The notes under the pieces are model-generated. The model was not told where the DNA came from. It searched no databases and saw nothing but the letters and a program-made list of their open reading frames with translations. The translations under genes were made by a program, and so were the position numbers. This document shows positions 1-10,558 of a stretch of DNA of 64,000 bases, one piece after another. The stretch's first letter is position 1; every line of letters begins with the position of its first letter. Source of the stretch: Pseudocercospora fijiensis CIRAD86 (Eukaryota > Ascomycota > Dothideomycetes > Mycosphaerellales > Mycosphaerellaceae); assembly GCF_000340215.1 (NCBI RefSeq), contig NW_006921534.1, positions 3,967,041 to 4,031,040 of the forward strand, given 5' to 3'.

Positions 1-2
1 GC

Positions 3-2202
3 CTATTGCTTCACTGGCTTGGTAGGTAACCTCTCAACAAATTCAGGCTCCGCGACGCCAACGACCCCTCTCGCATCACCGGCGACAATATGTCCGTACT
101 GCACTTCTCGTTGTCCGACTTGCTTGAGTACTTCCTCGATACCACCGTTTGCGGCCTGCGCAGTCATCGGAGAGCGGAAAGCATGGGCGATCTCGAAAGG
201 CCCTAGAGTGACCTTGCGGCCAAGCTGCCACCATCCCCAATATACGGGCAGAACGCATAGAACGCAGAAGAAAGTGCTCGCGATAGCACCAATGCCATAA
301 GCCCAATTCGTGCGGTAGTGAATGGTGTCCTTGTACTCCACCGCTGAGTACTGGTTCACAACAGGAGGCGGAGTCAGCGTAGCGTTGTTGGTAATGTTGG
401 TATAGATAGCAAACATAATCTGGTTAATGGACGATACCACGCCCTTCACATGCACATCGTTTTGACGCGATGGGTTGAGTGGGTTCTCATACCACCATGC
501 ACATCCGCTTGAAGCGTCTCGGGATGTATATAGCTGGGCGCTACTGTCTTGAACAAGCCACCAGCCGCTGGTGCCAGTATCTGAAGCATTGGCTTGGCCA
601 CCCATGACCATCTCGAAAGCTTTTTGTAATCCGGCAAGAGTGGTGTTCACATCAGTGGTGCCTCCCGCTTGAGAATAATGCTCGTAGATGTCTTGATAAG
701 CCACGAACTCGAAGCCGGTCTGCTGCTTGCTGATTGGGTCGTATTCTGTGGTTATATCGCTCTGACCGCTGAAATATGACTCCTCGGTGACGCCAACAGA
801 AACACCTTGAAGATGTCTTATGCCAAGTGCATAGTTCTGGATCATGATAGGGTATTTGTAAATGGCTGGTCGCAAAGTGCAGGTTTGTTTGTAGATCGAG
901 CCAGAGCACGTTGTTCCAAGATCATCAGTTGCGCTGGCCTGGGTGTACGTAATGTCCATCGTGAGGTTGGACGGCCGACCACCTCGCAATACGGTGTCTG
1001 TCAGATTCGAGTAGTCTCCCTGTTCCAGATCCGTGTACTGGCTGTGAAATGCGACGTTGAAGATAGTCTGCTCGTGTTGGAATGACACGTTTGTCACGGT
1101 GGTACCATTAGTAATGACGATAGAAGGAGGGTCAGATGATGACTCCTGTCTCCTGGTGATGTTGCCGCTGTTAGGATTCTCGGCTCCAACGGTGATGCCA
1201 GCAGATGTCGCGGTGGGACTTGCTGCTTCGCTGCTCTGAGAGCCGCCGACACTGCTGGAACTGCTATTTGGATCCTCTGAGCCCACAGTAACAGTGGAAG
1301 AGCCACCACTGCCAAGGAGAGGTTGAAAGTCAATCGAGGCCGAGCTCGACGAGCAGTCGATCTCAAGGCCGGCGGCGGGTACTTGGACGAAGCAAAGACC
1401 ATCACAGCCCCAGAAGCCATTGAGAGGCAATTGCTGCGGCCGCTCGTCCCATATCAGAAGTTCTTTGAGGATATCGAAATCCATCTTATTTGAGTCGTCA
1501 TTCCCATTTATACCACCTAACGTCTGTCCTGTCAGTCGAAAAGTGGTATTTGCAAAACCGTTGACATTAGTTGTGATTGCTGTGTTCGGCGCGATGTATG
1601 TGGACAATGCACTTTGCATGAGACTGCACATATTATTAGCACACACTCGAGCTGACTTGACGTGTCTTTACTCACTATCCGTCAATGAGAGCGGATTTCG
1701 CTGTCAATGCTGCCAAGGCAATGGCATTGAAGCCTTTGCCAGCCAAAAGTGCCTCTTTGAGGCTTGTAGAGAATGTCCATGACTTGTGCAAGTTCTCAAT
1801 CGTTCCGCCTTTCATTGCACGACGCCACCACGCAATGGCCACACCATTTGCTATTGCAATCGAAAAACAAATGCTGGCTCCGTTATTGAGTAGAGTCAAG
1901 ACCGAGTTAGGCTTGAAGTGGTTTGGCCATATATCCTGTGTCTTCCCGTTTGCCAGCCCAAGCACAACAAGAGAACATCCAGACAGTATCAGGACCCCAA
2001 GAAGAGCACCAATACCCATCCATGGAAATTGTGCGATTACACCTGGTTGCCAGGTGCTTGCATCCACGGCATCGGCATCGCGACCTCGTAGTTCTGAGGT
2101 AGATGTCGTAGCGCCCTTTTTCTCGATGTCGATGTCCACTGGACTCTCATGAGGTTGAGCTGGAGATATGGCTGCGTTTCGTTCCCGCAAGCCTGTCGCC
2201 AT
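3..2202 (-). CDS. DUF3176-like fungal membrane protein (2 exons)
   Basis: Two exons, 2202-1676 and 1623-3, with a 52-bp intron (GTGAGT...TGTGCAG) at 1624-1675; splicing rebuilds the frame GLY-Tyr-Leu-Met across the junction, giving about 715 aa. A 5' acidic/Ser tail is followed by two hydrophobic segments in exon 1 (around FPWMGIGALLGVLILSGC and LLNNGASICFSIAIANGV) and an AWWRRAMKG motif. A long extracellular-type region rich in N-x-S/T sites and poly-Ser comes next. A last membrane helix (around IGAIASTFFCVLCVLPVY) precedes a conserved-looking GPFEIAHAF tail. This layout matches the DUF3176 family of Pezizomycotina, whose function is unknown; the family call is from memory of its motifs. I chose the start at 2202 (MATGLRERN); an in-frame ATG at 2247 would add 15 residues. 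The stop is at 3-5, so the gene is complete. Confidence 0.75.
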
Positions 2203-2981
2203 GTTGTATAGGGACGCTACAAGACGTCTATGGCAGGGTAGTGGCAACTTTCATGGCAGGGCATCCGTCGCACAGCCCAGATATAAGCCAGGTGAAGTCC
2301 ATTTTGCGCCGTGCCGTGCATGCTTCTCTACAGCCAGCCACAGCAGGACTCTTTTGGCGTCTCGACCTGTTTGGACAGCAACAAGCTCCGCGGCTTCGCT
2401 AAAGACCAAAAGTATCGACTGCGTGCGCATGATAGGGAGCTCTGCTATAAGGCAGATTTCTCTGAGCGGAAGTCTAGCCCCTCTGCTTCATGCACGACTT
2501 CAGCCACAGCGTGCGCTACGAAAGTCTATGTCAGCTGTACATGCCGCAGCATTCGCACTGATGAGTACAGAGCAGAGCTACAGGCTGTAGCAAGACGATA
2601 GTGCCAAAAATAACGAATTGTGCTGGTAGCACGCCGTCCGGTCCACGAAGACATTAGCTTTCCGCAGGGGATTTCGTGCATCAGAATGCAGCAAGCATCA
2701 GTGCGATATCTATGCTCAGCGCGAGAGGAGCCTGGCGATTTGGCTGATCTTCTCCCGTATCATCTCCGTCTCATTGATTCTAGGCAGGAACAGTTCGAAT
2801 GCGTTTCTAGGTGCTCGGAGTGCGTGATGAAAGTGAGTCAGTCGCTGCGTTTTGAAGTGAAGCTGCGTCTGTGAAGCTGAAGCTATGACTGTTCCGTCGC
2901 CACTGAGTCAGAATTCATGAATGCTGAGGGCAGTCTATGAGCAAGATTTCATGCAGCATAAGTTCTACTTACGGTGGCTGC
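2203..2981. other. intergenic, promoter of the DUF3176-like gene
   Basis: No supported gene lies here. On the minus strand a TATA-like stretch (CTTATATCTG, about 2280-2290) sits about 80 bp upstream of the chosen ATG at 2202 and may be the core promoter. The open frames on the plus strand have no recognisable domain. The stretch also holds the 3' flank of the chromodomain gene. Confidence 0.4.
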
Positions 2982-5039
2982 TCACACTGGTATCAGACCC
3001 ATCTTCCGTCTGTACGCATTCACGACAGCCTTGTCTGGAAAGCTCGCCAGAGGCTCCCAAGTATGCTCCTTCCAACCCTTCCACTTCACTTTGTAGAGCA
3101 TTGTCCGCGCTTTGCCCGGGTGTGTTCGCGGATCACTCATGTGATGTGCCAAGATTGATTCAATTTCCCATCCCTCCTCATCGTCCTCATCGCTCTCTTC
3201 ATCACTGGACTCCTCCATTTGCTTCCTTGGTTGTGCGGTGCTCGGCATTGGCACGCGAGTGGTCGCTGCCTGAGCAACTTGCACCGCCTGTCTTGACCGC
3301 TCTGGTGTCGCTTTCGCGTTTTGAGCATTTCTTTTCTCTTCTTCTAATCGCTTGTGATAATCACGAACTGTGCTTGGATCCATGAAGCTGTCGGATGGCT
3401 CCCATGTCAGTTCTTCGCTACCTTCCCATTTAGTATGATAGAGCACGACTTGTTTCTGGCGAGGATGAGTCTTAGGGTCTGACATTCGATGGCCGAGTAT
3501 AGCTTCGACAACCCATTCATCCTCGTCTGGCTCTTCTTCGTCACTTTCGTCATCGCCAGCCTGCCGTGGGGCCACCGGATTCATGATGCTGGTCTTTGCT
3601 TGACTTTGGTCAGGCTTTGCGGCGTGTTCAGAGTCCTCAGATTCATCACCCGAATCGGCACGCTTTCCGGACGCTTTCAAGAAAGATGCCAGGGTGATTG
3701 GCTCCGCTGAAGAATCAGAAGAGTCATCAGCACTGGTTTCGGCCTTCGTGGGATGCATTATAGAGGTTTTCGGTGTAGTCTTGGCCTTCGATGCAGACAC
3801 CGGGCGATGATTCTCACCATTGTAGGCTAAGTCGTCAGATTCGGATATTTCTAATGCGACTTTTGCTGCAGAGGATATCGACTGTTGTCTCGCAGGCGTG
3901 TTTCTGAGGGAAATACGGAGTGAGCCGCTTGATGCTGGCCAACTTTGCGATCTGTCGTCAGAAGATTCGGACGCAAGCTTGATCCGTTTCGATCCGTGTT
4001 CCTGCGAGATGCTCATCTTTCTCATGGCAGGACTAACAAGATCTCGAGCGTTTGGAGAGATTCTCTTCTCCTCGTCCGGGTTATAACGCCAGCCAAGAGG
4101 CATTAGTTCATGGGTGATGGGATGGCGTCTTCGACGTGGCCTCTTATGGTCGGGATCTTTCTCTACCGGCTGTATAGGTTCCAGAGGTAATAATTCTCCA
4201 GTCTTCGGATCACGTTTTCTTCTTCGGCGTTTCGGTAGCTGCATTGCTCCGGGTGCGGGTGATGGAGCAATTGAAGAGTGGCCTTCCTCATCGGAGTCAC
4301 ACATCTCAGCATCTTCGCCATGGTCACTGAGCGGCATCAGTTCACCAGTGATAGGATCTCGCTTCCGCCTCCTTCTTCGTTTGGGTCCAGCGTCACTATG
4401 CTGGCGTACGTCCTCGTCGCTCAACGGCATAAGCTCGCCTGTTTCTGGGTCTCGTTTTCGTCGCCGTCGACGCTCATCCGGGAGCTCAGGTTTCTTGAAC
4501 AGGTGTGTATATGTTGGCCGCGCTCGACCATGTCGGCCCTGTGCAACATCGCCTGCGTCGCTCGACTCTTCCGCATCACTGCCCACTTCCTGAAAAAGAA
4601 TGATACCTTTCTGCTTGGCTCTCTCGGCTCGCCTGAGACGCTTTCTTTCCTTCTCACTCTCAGCTGCTGCACGAGCAATCTCTATTGCTTCCGCTTCCTC
4701 TTTGAATTGCTGATTCTCGTAGCGCTCCAGTTCCAGCGGCGAAACGTAGTTCAGAATCTCCCAGAGCTTGATGCCATTGATCTCGATATCGCCGACCGCC
4801 AGTGTATACACTGGGATCTGACCAAATTCAGCCACACGGCCGATGATGCGACCATTTCGAGGATTGACATCTGATGGTTTGACGGGTAGAGGTTCGTGGC
4901 CATATGTGCGACGTTCAGATCCTTTGCCAGGATTCTTGATTGGCGACTTCCTGATGACGGGTACATGTAGCAGAAGCTGCTTGTGCTTGATTGCAGGTGG
5001 CTCATTGAGCGCCAGAGAGCTTTCCAGTGATGGTGGCAT
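2982..5039 (-). CDS. tandem-chromodomain nuclear protein with four basic GELMPL repeats
   Basis: Single exon, 685 aa. The N-terminal third contains a conserved-looking globular patch (about 60-115, GRIIGRVAEFGQIPVYTLAVG) and a basic coiled helix (about 110-145). Four repeats follow at about 190-206, 220-236, 270-286 and 300-315. Each is a run of Arg/Lys then DPxTGELMPL (the fourth is HPITHELMPL), with nuclear-localisation character. Acidic Ser-rich linkers lead to two chromodomains at about 508-566 and 622-678. Both share an unusual inserted loop (HxMSDPxTHP) and clearly arose by duplication. The second has the cage-type aromatics W624, W653 and W656; in the first, Ser541 replaces the third aromatic. 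Chromodomains of this type bind methylated histone H3, so a role in heterochromatin is inferred. No chromoshadow, SET or helicase domain is visible. Head-to-head with the RING gene. Confidence 0.8.
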   Translation of the reverse strand: MPPSLESSLALNEPPAIKHKQLLLHVPVIRKSPIKNPGKGSERRTYGHEPLPVKPSDVNPRNGRIIGRVAEFGQIPVYTLAVGDIEINGIKLWEILNYVSPLELERYENQQFKEEAEAIEIARAAAESEKERKRLRRAERAKQKGIILFQEVGSDAEESSDAGDVAQGRHGRARPTYTHLFKKPELPDERRRRRKRDPETGELMPLSDEDVRQHSDAGPKRRRRRKRDPITGELMPLSDHGEDAEMCDSDEEGHSSIAPSPAPGAMQLPKRRRRKRDPKTGELLPLEPIQPVEKDPDHKRPRRRRHPITHELMPLGWRYNPDEEKRISPNARDLVSPAMRKMSISQEHGSKRIKLASESSDDRSQSWPASSGSLRISLRNTPARQQSISSAAKVALEISESDDLAYNGENHRPVSASKAKTTPKTSIMHPTKAETSADDSSDSSAEPITLASFLKASGKRADSGDESEDSEHAAKPDQSQAKTSIMNPVAPRQAGDDESDEEEPDEDEWVVEAILGHRMSDPKTHPRQKQVVLYHTKWEGSEELTWEPSDSFMDPSTVRDYHKRLEEEKRNAQNAKATPERSRQAVQVAQAATTRVPMPSTAQPRKQMEESSDEESDEDDEEGWEIESILAHHMSDPRTHPGKARTMLYKVKWKGWKEHTWEPLASFPDKAVVNAYRRKMGLIPV

Positions 5040-5714
5040 GTTGAACTTGGAGCGGACTTGCCGTCACGGTGTCATGCAGGAATGGCTGCAAATGCGAACT
5101 TCCGATCTCAGTTGTTGCGCGCCTGGTATACGAGCTCAAACAGTGATCGCGAAAGATGCATCGCAAGGAGTCGCCAGTGACAAGACAAGCAAGATGTGTC
5201 GGGTGTGCTGTACGGCAAGAAACGCGTTTGCTTGAGGTGAAGGTGAAGGCGCGGCCGCGCGGTTGTGCCAGCGCGCTCCCTAGCTTGCGGATCGTACCGC
5301 AGCTACCTATTCTACCCCCGCCCTTGCCCCTGCCCGCGAGTTTCTGTCACCAACACAAGATACATACATGCACTCTCACTCATTCGCGAACACTCATTCC
5401 GCACCTTGTATCCATCGACGCAATGACTGAAAATGGGTGGGGGAATCGGTGAATGCACGAGAACATTCATCCTGGATGCTCAAAATGGACGGCTTGGACT
5501 CCAAACAAGGTTTGAGACTTTGAGGACATGTCCTCAGTCTTATTTTCGTCAGTATATATGTTACGATTCTGCTCTCCTCTCTTCTCTGCCCATATCCAAA
5601 TCTCAAGTCACTACTCGTCCTCTCTCATCAATCAGACAGGCCTGCCGAATCACTCGCATCAACATTCAAGACAAGCAGTACAACCAGGCTTCTCTCGGTA
5701 AGCTTCCCCCGAAA
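5040..5714. promoter_or_regulatory. divergent promoter region, chromodomain gene / RING gene
   Basis: 675 bp between two divergent starts. It contains a perfect 16-bp palindrome (TGAGGACATGTCCTCA) at 5521-5536, then a TATA-like element (TATATATG) at 5552-5560, about 155 bp before the RING-gene ATG, then a CT-rich leader (5570-5640). The leader and palindrome point to the plus-strand gene. No separate core promoter is obvious for the chromodomain gene. Confidence 0.5.
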
Positions 5715-6473
5715 ATGCCTACCGAATCGTGTCCTCTGCCCTCCCGCAAAGAGTTCCTTGCCAGTCTTGGCGACAGCGTCTCGCGGGAGTCCATCACTTG
5801 CGGTATCTGCCTCCAGGAGACGAGAACTGCTCACAATGCGCCCCGAAACTGTCCACGTCACGGTAAAAAGCCAGAGCGCACCGTAGTCGTCCACGACAAC
5901 CACAAGTTCGGCAAGCGATGTATAACCGCATGGCTGAAAAAGAACAATTCCTGCCCTCTCTGCCGCAAACAACTCTTCATCAAGCCCAAACCGCGATCAA
6001 CAGTCAACGTAGACGAATCCGGGGCTGGACACGCGTCACTCGATGACCCACCGGACCTAATCGTGACCGTCAGAGAAGGTCAGAGAACTCATCGCGTCCC
6101 TCTCCTTCGCACGAACGAGGAAGGAACAGTAGAATGGGATCCAGATCCCGAAATCGCAGCGATCCAAGCAGAAATTGTAGCTGCGGAACGGATTCAGAAC
6201 CGAATACACCGATACTTGGACGAACTGGATCGATTGGAATTCGAAGACCATGGCATAGCGTGGGAAATCAACGAGGTCGGGTGGCGGCAGGTCGGGCTCT
6301 GGAGATTATTGCAACCGTACCTGTCCTTGATCAGAATTACCGCGGCGCTGAGTGGGCTCTGCTTTCGCATGTCGATGGCGAGGGTGGAGCGGGTGCAGGG
6401 GTGGACTTACATTCGACGATCATCGTTGTCTCAAAGAATCTTCAGCTGCATCTCTTTCATCCTGAGACAATGA
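5715..6473 (+). CDS. RING-type zinc-finger protein (possible 3' frameshift)
   Basis: The open frame begins upstream at 5433, but the ATG at 5715 (MPTESCPLPSR) follows the TATA box and CT-rich leader and starts just before the domain, so it is preferred: 252 aa. The RING-like core spans residues 29-83. It has C29xxC32, C46/H49, H60/H63, a FGKRC69 segment, then AWL and C80PLC83. This is the fungal 'H-x-FG-x-x-C...WL...CPxC' variant, with the usual third and fifth ligands not conventional. Such proteins are usually E3 ubiquitin ligases (family knowledge). Downstream is a Glu/Arg/Ile-rich amphipathic helix (about 140-185). The last 60 residues look unlike protein, while another frame (ending 6553) reads smoothly from about 6290, so a sequencing slip, a real frameshift or an unseen tiny intron is possible. 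Confidence 0.6.
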   Translation: MPTESCPLPSRKEFLASLGDSVSRESITCGICLQETRTAHNAPRNCPRHGKKPERTVVVHDNHKFGKRCITAWLKKNNSCPLCRKQLFIKPKPRSTVNVDESGAGHASLDDPPDLIVTVREGQRTHRVPLLRTNEEGTVEWDPDPEIAAIQAEIVAAERIQNRIHRYLDELDRLEFEDHGIAWEINEVGWRQVGLWRLLQPYLSLIRITAALSGLCFRMSMARVERVQGWTYIRRSSLSQRIFSCISFILRQ

Positions 6474-6553
6474 GGTCGATCCGCACGAGGCTGGATATCA
6501 GAGACTGGTCAAAGGTCGGGCGTGCTGCATTTGGCGACATTGGAAAAGAGTAG

Positions 6554-6861
6554 CGAACGTGGATATCAGGAATCCAGCAAGTTTCACAATCGACATGTCA
6601 TGTTGTCTGATATGACAAGCCTTCCTTGGGCAACAAATATGTACACAATTCCATCACTATGTTTGCGACAACGCTATCAGTCCCTTGCCTCCCACCCCAT
6701 GTGCTCCAGCACTATCCCAGTTGCTGGCTTATGTAGCCGCCCACACCTTTCGCGCCTTTGAAATCAATTATTTTAGCAGCCCGAGCTATGCATTCGGTAA
6801 ATGTCTGATGGTCTGCTTATGCCATCTGTATCCTCGCAGGCCCTGCTCGAGAGCCAATCCT
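6554..6861. other. convergent intergenic region
   Basis: About 300 bp between the 3' ends of the RING gene (+) and the flavoreductase (-). It has no ORF of interest and is presumably 3' UTRs. No clear structured element is seen. Confidence 0.5.
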
Positions 6862-9039
6862 TTACCAGGTCTCCGCAATGTATTGGCCTGCCTCCTTTTT
6901 GCCTTCCCAGAATTGCTTGGCGGTCTCGTAATCGAGATTGCCTTTGTCCATAGCGACATCAATCAATGCGTTCTCCACGCCTTCACCCATGCCTTTACTA
7001 GAGCCACAAACGAAGATGCGGCCGTCGAGAGCATTGACGACGTACCAAACGATGTCAGCCTGGTGCCGGACCTCATCCTGGACATACTTGGCGACCTTGT
7101 CCTTTTTCTTTGGATCGGCGACCACAGGTGTCTCGCCATCGGTGTGTACCTCTCCAACAACACCGCTGTCATCTTCCGAAACAGGCGGCAATGTCCTGGC
7201 GCGTGATTGCACAACCTTCTTGATATCCTTCTCGTGATCACCTAGCTCACCACGATAGATCTCGTCGAGCATGCTGTCGCGAATACCTTGGATGAGCCAG
7301 ATCTTGTTGGCGCAGTTGGCGTTCTTGAGTCGATTCAGGATGAAGCCACGGAATGGCGCCATGCCAACACCAGCACCGATGAGGACCATGGGACCATCAC
7401 TGACGAACTTCTTGGAAAGAGGATTTGCCATTAAACCGCGGAACATGGGTAGGTGAAGGTTGGCTCGGCGACCTCCCACGCCTGGTCGTAGACAGAAGCC
7501 CTTTGCCTCTGCCTCCCTTTGCGCCTTCTCGTCAGCCTCGATGAACTTCATCGCTAGCCTTTCCATGAAACCGGAACCAACACCCGTGCGTTGCTTTCCT
7601 TTGAAGTCCGATGTTTCGTGGATAGTCACTGCCATTTCGATCAATCGTCGTCCTGCAAGACCTTCTCGCGCGGAGGAAACGTGCGGATCGTTGGACAGGG
7701 AATAGAATCTTGGCATGAGCTGGTTGAGAACGCTGCACAGATACTCAAGCGGCGGCTTGGATGACGGGAAAGCGTGCAAGAGCTGTTGCAATGTGATGTG
7801 TGGTCCAGTTCTCAAGTCACAGAAAGTCGCCTGACCCTGCGCGCTGACAAGGTATTCGAGGATCTTCTTCTCGTTCGGCTCCGATGCATACTCGGCCAGC
7901 AATCTAATCAGTGGCTTTGTGGGCGCGACTGAAGAAATGTCAACGGTCCATGTGAGCACTTCTCTTCGTGTGGTAACAAGTTCTCTTGCTTCCTCCTCGC
8001 CCCAGATGGTCGGCCAGCGTCCCTCGGAAGTATGCAATCGTATGGCCTTGTCTCGTTGAAAGCGTGGTATGCCAAGCTGGTCCATGATGTCCTCGACAAC
8101 AGCAGGATCATTTGGAGGACATACCCCAACGGCGCCTCCCACCTTGAAGTCAACACCACCCTCCTCAGGGTAATCGGTCACATCGATATCGAAATGGAAT
8201 GTCCGCTTCTCGGCACCAGGCTTGGTCAACTCCCGAGCGCCATATAGCGGGGCATTGAAAATGCTATAAGGTGGGTGCGGCTTCATGTATTCTGGAGGAT
8301 ATTCATTGACTTCATCGACGTCATGCTTATGCAGTGCTTCGTGTGGAAACTTGTCGGTGATGGATTGTCGGCGGATTGTGCCGAAGCGTACTTTCTGGTC
8401 AGGCATTTCCGGAATCTTGGTCAACTCAGTGTCAAGCGATAGTGAGCGCAAGTTCAGAGCGAGGAATCTGTATGCGTCATTCGCAGGTGTGATGATTGGC
8501 GCAAATGCAACGTCATCGGTGTGAAGTGGCAAGGACTCAATCATACAGCAGCCTTCGCCACAGCAGTACTTCTGCAGGAACTTGGTGCCACTGCCAGAGC
8601 CAATGAGTCTCCGGATGTCGTCGACATTTGAGGCGTATGTAGTGCTTGCTCTTCTCTTTCGTGTTCTTATGGGCAGCGTTGATGTGATGTGCTCGGCGAG
8701 AGGGCGCTGCTTCACGCCCTTCAAGGCGTCCTCCGCTAGGTCAGTCGGCTCAGTAGGCGGAGTTGACGGGGCTTCTGAGTCGCTTGTGTTGGTGTCGTCG
8801 GTGTAATGAAGGCTCTCCCCACTTGATCGTGGACTTGGAGCGTAGAGCATGTTGCTGAGTCTGATTTTGGCATCCATTGGAATATGCATGGACGGATGGG
8901 CGACGGGTTCTACAGGTATGGGGTTGTCGGGGTTGCTGGTGGAGGAGTATGGAATATTCTTATGACGATGCGATTCTCTGCCGAAGTGCGAGAAACTGTG
9001 GCGGCGAGGCCCGGGGGCGGTTGTGAGTGAAGTAGTCAT
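6862..9039 (-). CDS. FAD/NADPH flavoreductase lacking an FMN domain (CPR/sulfite-reductase-like)
   Basis: Single exon, 725 aa from the ATG at 9039 (MTTSLTTAPG, good context CACC-ATG); an in-frame ATG at 9126 is less likely. About 250 N-terminal residues are Ser/Pro-rich and contain YCCGEGCC (about 158-165) but no flavodoxin domain. From about 261 the protein matches the ferredoxin-NADP reductase module of cytochrome P450/sulfite reductases: the FAD-connecting region, RFYSLS (about 444-449, FAD binding), GAGVGMAPFRGF (about 555-566, NADPH pyrophosphate loop), FVCGSSKGMGEG (about 676-687) and a C-terminal AETW, whose aromatic residue normally stacks on the flavin. It should therefore move hydride electrons from NADPH to FAD; its electron acceptor is unknown. 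It could work with a separate flavodoxin-like or haem partner. No signal or membrane anchor is apparent. Confidence 0.8.
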   Translation of the reverse strand: MTTSLTTAPGPRRHSFSHFGRESHRHKNIPYSSTSNPDNPIPVEPVAHPSMHIPMDAKIRLSNMLYAPSPRSSGESLHYTDDTNTSDSEAPSTPPTEPTDLAEDALKGVKQRPLAEHITSTLPIRTRKRRASTTYASNVDDIRRLIGSGSGTKFLQKYCCGEGCCMIESLPLHTDDVAFAPIITPANDAYRFLALNLRSLSLDTELTKIPEMPDQKVRFGTIRRQSITDKFPHEALHKHDVDEVNEYPPEYMKPHPPYSIFNAPLYGARELTKPGAEKRTFHFDIDVTDYPEEGGVDFKVGGAVGVCPPNDPAVVEDIMDQLGIPRFQRDKAIRLHTSEGRWPTIWGEEEARELVTTRREVLTWTVDISSVAPTKPLIRLLAEYASEPNEKKILEYLVSAQGQATFCDLRTGPHITLQQLLHAFPSSKPPLEYLCSVLNQLMPRFYSLSNDPHVSSAREGLAGRRLIEMAVTIHETSDFKGKQRTGVGSGFMERLAMKFIEADEKAQREAEAKGFCLRPGVGGRRANLHLPMFRGLMANPLSKKFVSDGPMVLIGAGVGMAPFRGFILNRLKNANCANKIWLIQGIRDSMLDEIYRGELGDHEKDIKKVVQSRARTLPPVSEDDSGVVGEVHTDGETPVVADPKKKDKVAKYVQDEVRHQADIVWYVVNALDGRIFVCGSSKGMGEGVENALIDVAMDKGNLDYETAKQFWEGKKEAGQYIAETW

Positions 9040-10558
9040 GGTGAGGTGTCGAAGGCAGGAGCACAAAAGATCGACAAGCGTTGTTCTGTGCTCTCGTAAG
9101 TAATTGTCAAGACATTGGTAATACAAAAAGTAGGGAGTGACTGGGTACTAGGGTACAGTTGTGAAGAACGAAGTCACCGAGACGCAGGCCGAAGGAGGGG
9201 AGGGGACGGGGGGTCAGGCACGGCAAAGGCCAAATATTCTCATGTGCGATGTGGGCCGATTGGCGTCTGGCTTTGTCACCACCACTGCACCTTCGCCGTC
9301 GCAGTCAGGCTGTCAGCGCAGTGTTCCGCGCGGTGATGTGCGTGTGTGTCTGTGCCCGCGCCGGCCTCTCGCTGCGGCGAACTCCACCAGCACATGTCGA
9401 CAGCATCATCATGTGCTCCTGACTGGGGCAGTCGACCGATATTGCTGGTGATGGCGAGGGGCAGGGCATCATCCGACATCGACAGCCGGAGGTGCGCGCC
9501 GCTGCTTTTCGGCCGTGGTGGGCAATGACGAACTTGGAAGGGACTGGCGGCACTCACCCAAAGATGGCCTCGTCGAGGTCTTCGCGAGAGAAGTGGCGAG
9601 GGACTTGATCTGATAAGTCCACTTCGATCTGATAAAGTGCGTCGGACAAAGCACACGGCGAATTTCGCGTTCGGTAGTATTGTGCACACGTCGGAGTCAC
9701 AAGTCACATGTCACAAGTGGTGCTTCGTCAAACGCGCAGCAGGAAAACATGACATGCTTCGGCCTTCTCTTTCTCTGTCTCTGATGCGATTGCGATTGAC
9801 CCTCCGAAATCGGGTTCACACGGCTCTTACCGCCGATGCCAAGAAGCTTAATAATAATCACAATTTTGGCTCGCTCTCCAGTCAGCGGCAACGAGAATAA
9901 TATCTTGGCATCATCAGCACACATGTACTTCGAGCGACTTACATCGAGTTAACAACAACAAGTTTGCTGCTATCGTCAAACACTGTGCCACTACCAAGCA
10001 GCCTCCGAGCACAACGCCTCGATGTCGACATCCAAGACATGCATTGCTTCCTGTTTCAACCCGGAAAGCCGCAATAGTACCAGCCACAGTTACCAATAAT
10101 GCACCGATCAAGTGAATGCAAGGGCTCGTACCTACGCACAACAACCAGAGCACACCAAGGCTCGCATCAAACACGAGATCGAACGCTGCGCTGCTTCAAT
10201 CATGTCACATGTCGCCGTCCTCACCAAGAGCTGGCCATGCTCTCTCAAGGTCAGCATATATCCAGTGGTCCACATTGCATTGCCTCACTCCCATCATCTC
10301 TCCTTGTGCCGTCCACATGTACCTTCACAGCGCATCGAGCAACTACGTGCAAATCACGAGGGCCGGAAGAATTTGACATCTTTGCGCTCGATCGCGGAAT
10401 TGCTTCCATCAAGCCGGGTAGCTTCGACGGCACCCACTCTCAAAATTGGCGCCGAGAATGTGAGACGCTAGCCAAAGTGTGAGGTGAGGTGAATTGTTGA
10501 ATATGACATTGCTTCGACTCGCCATACATACACTTCCTCACACACCCAGGTCAAACTT
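9040..10558. other. intergenic, no supported gene
   Basis: 1.5 kb between the 5' end of the flavoreductase and the 3' end of the sugar transporter. Short ORFs on both strands have no domain or coding character. At 9695-9722 there is a small direct repetition of GTCACAAG/GTCACATG units. A CT-rich tract occurs at about 9763-9782. Confidence 0.45.

Noticed and set aside
1094..1420. Long antisense ORFs within the DUF3176-like, MDN1 and flavoreductase genes
   Set aside because: They are shadows of GC-rich coding frames with no domains of their own.
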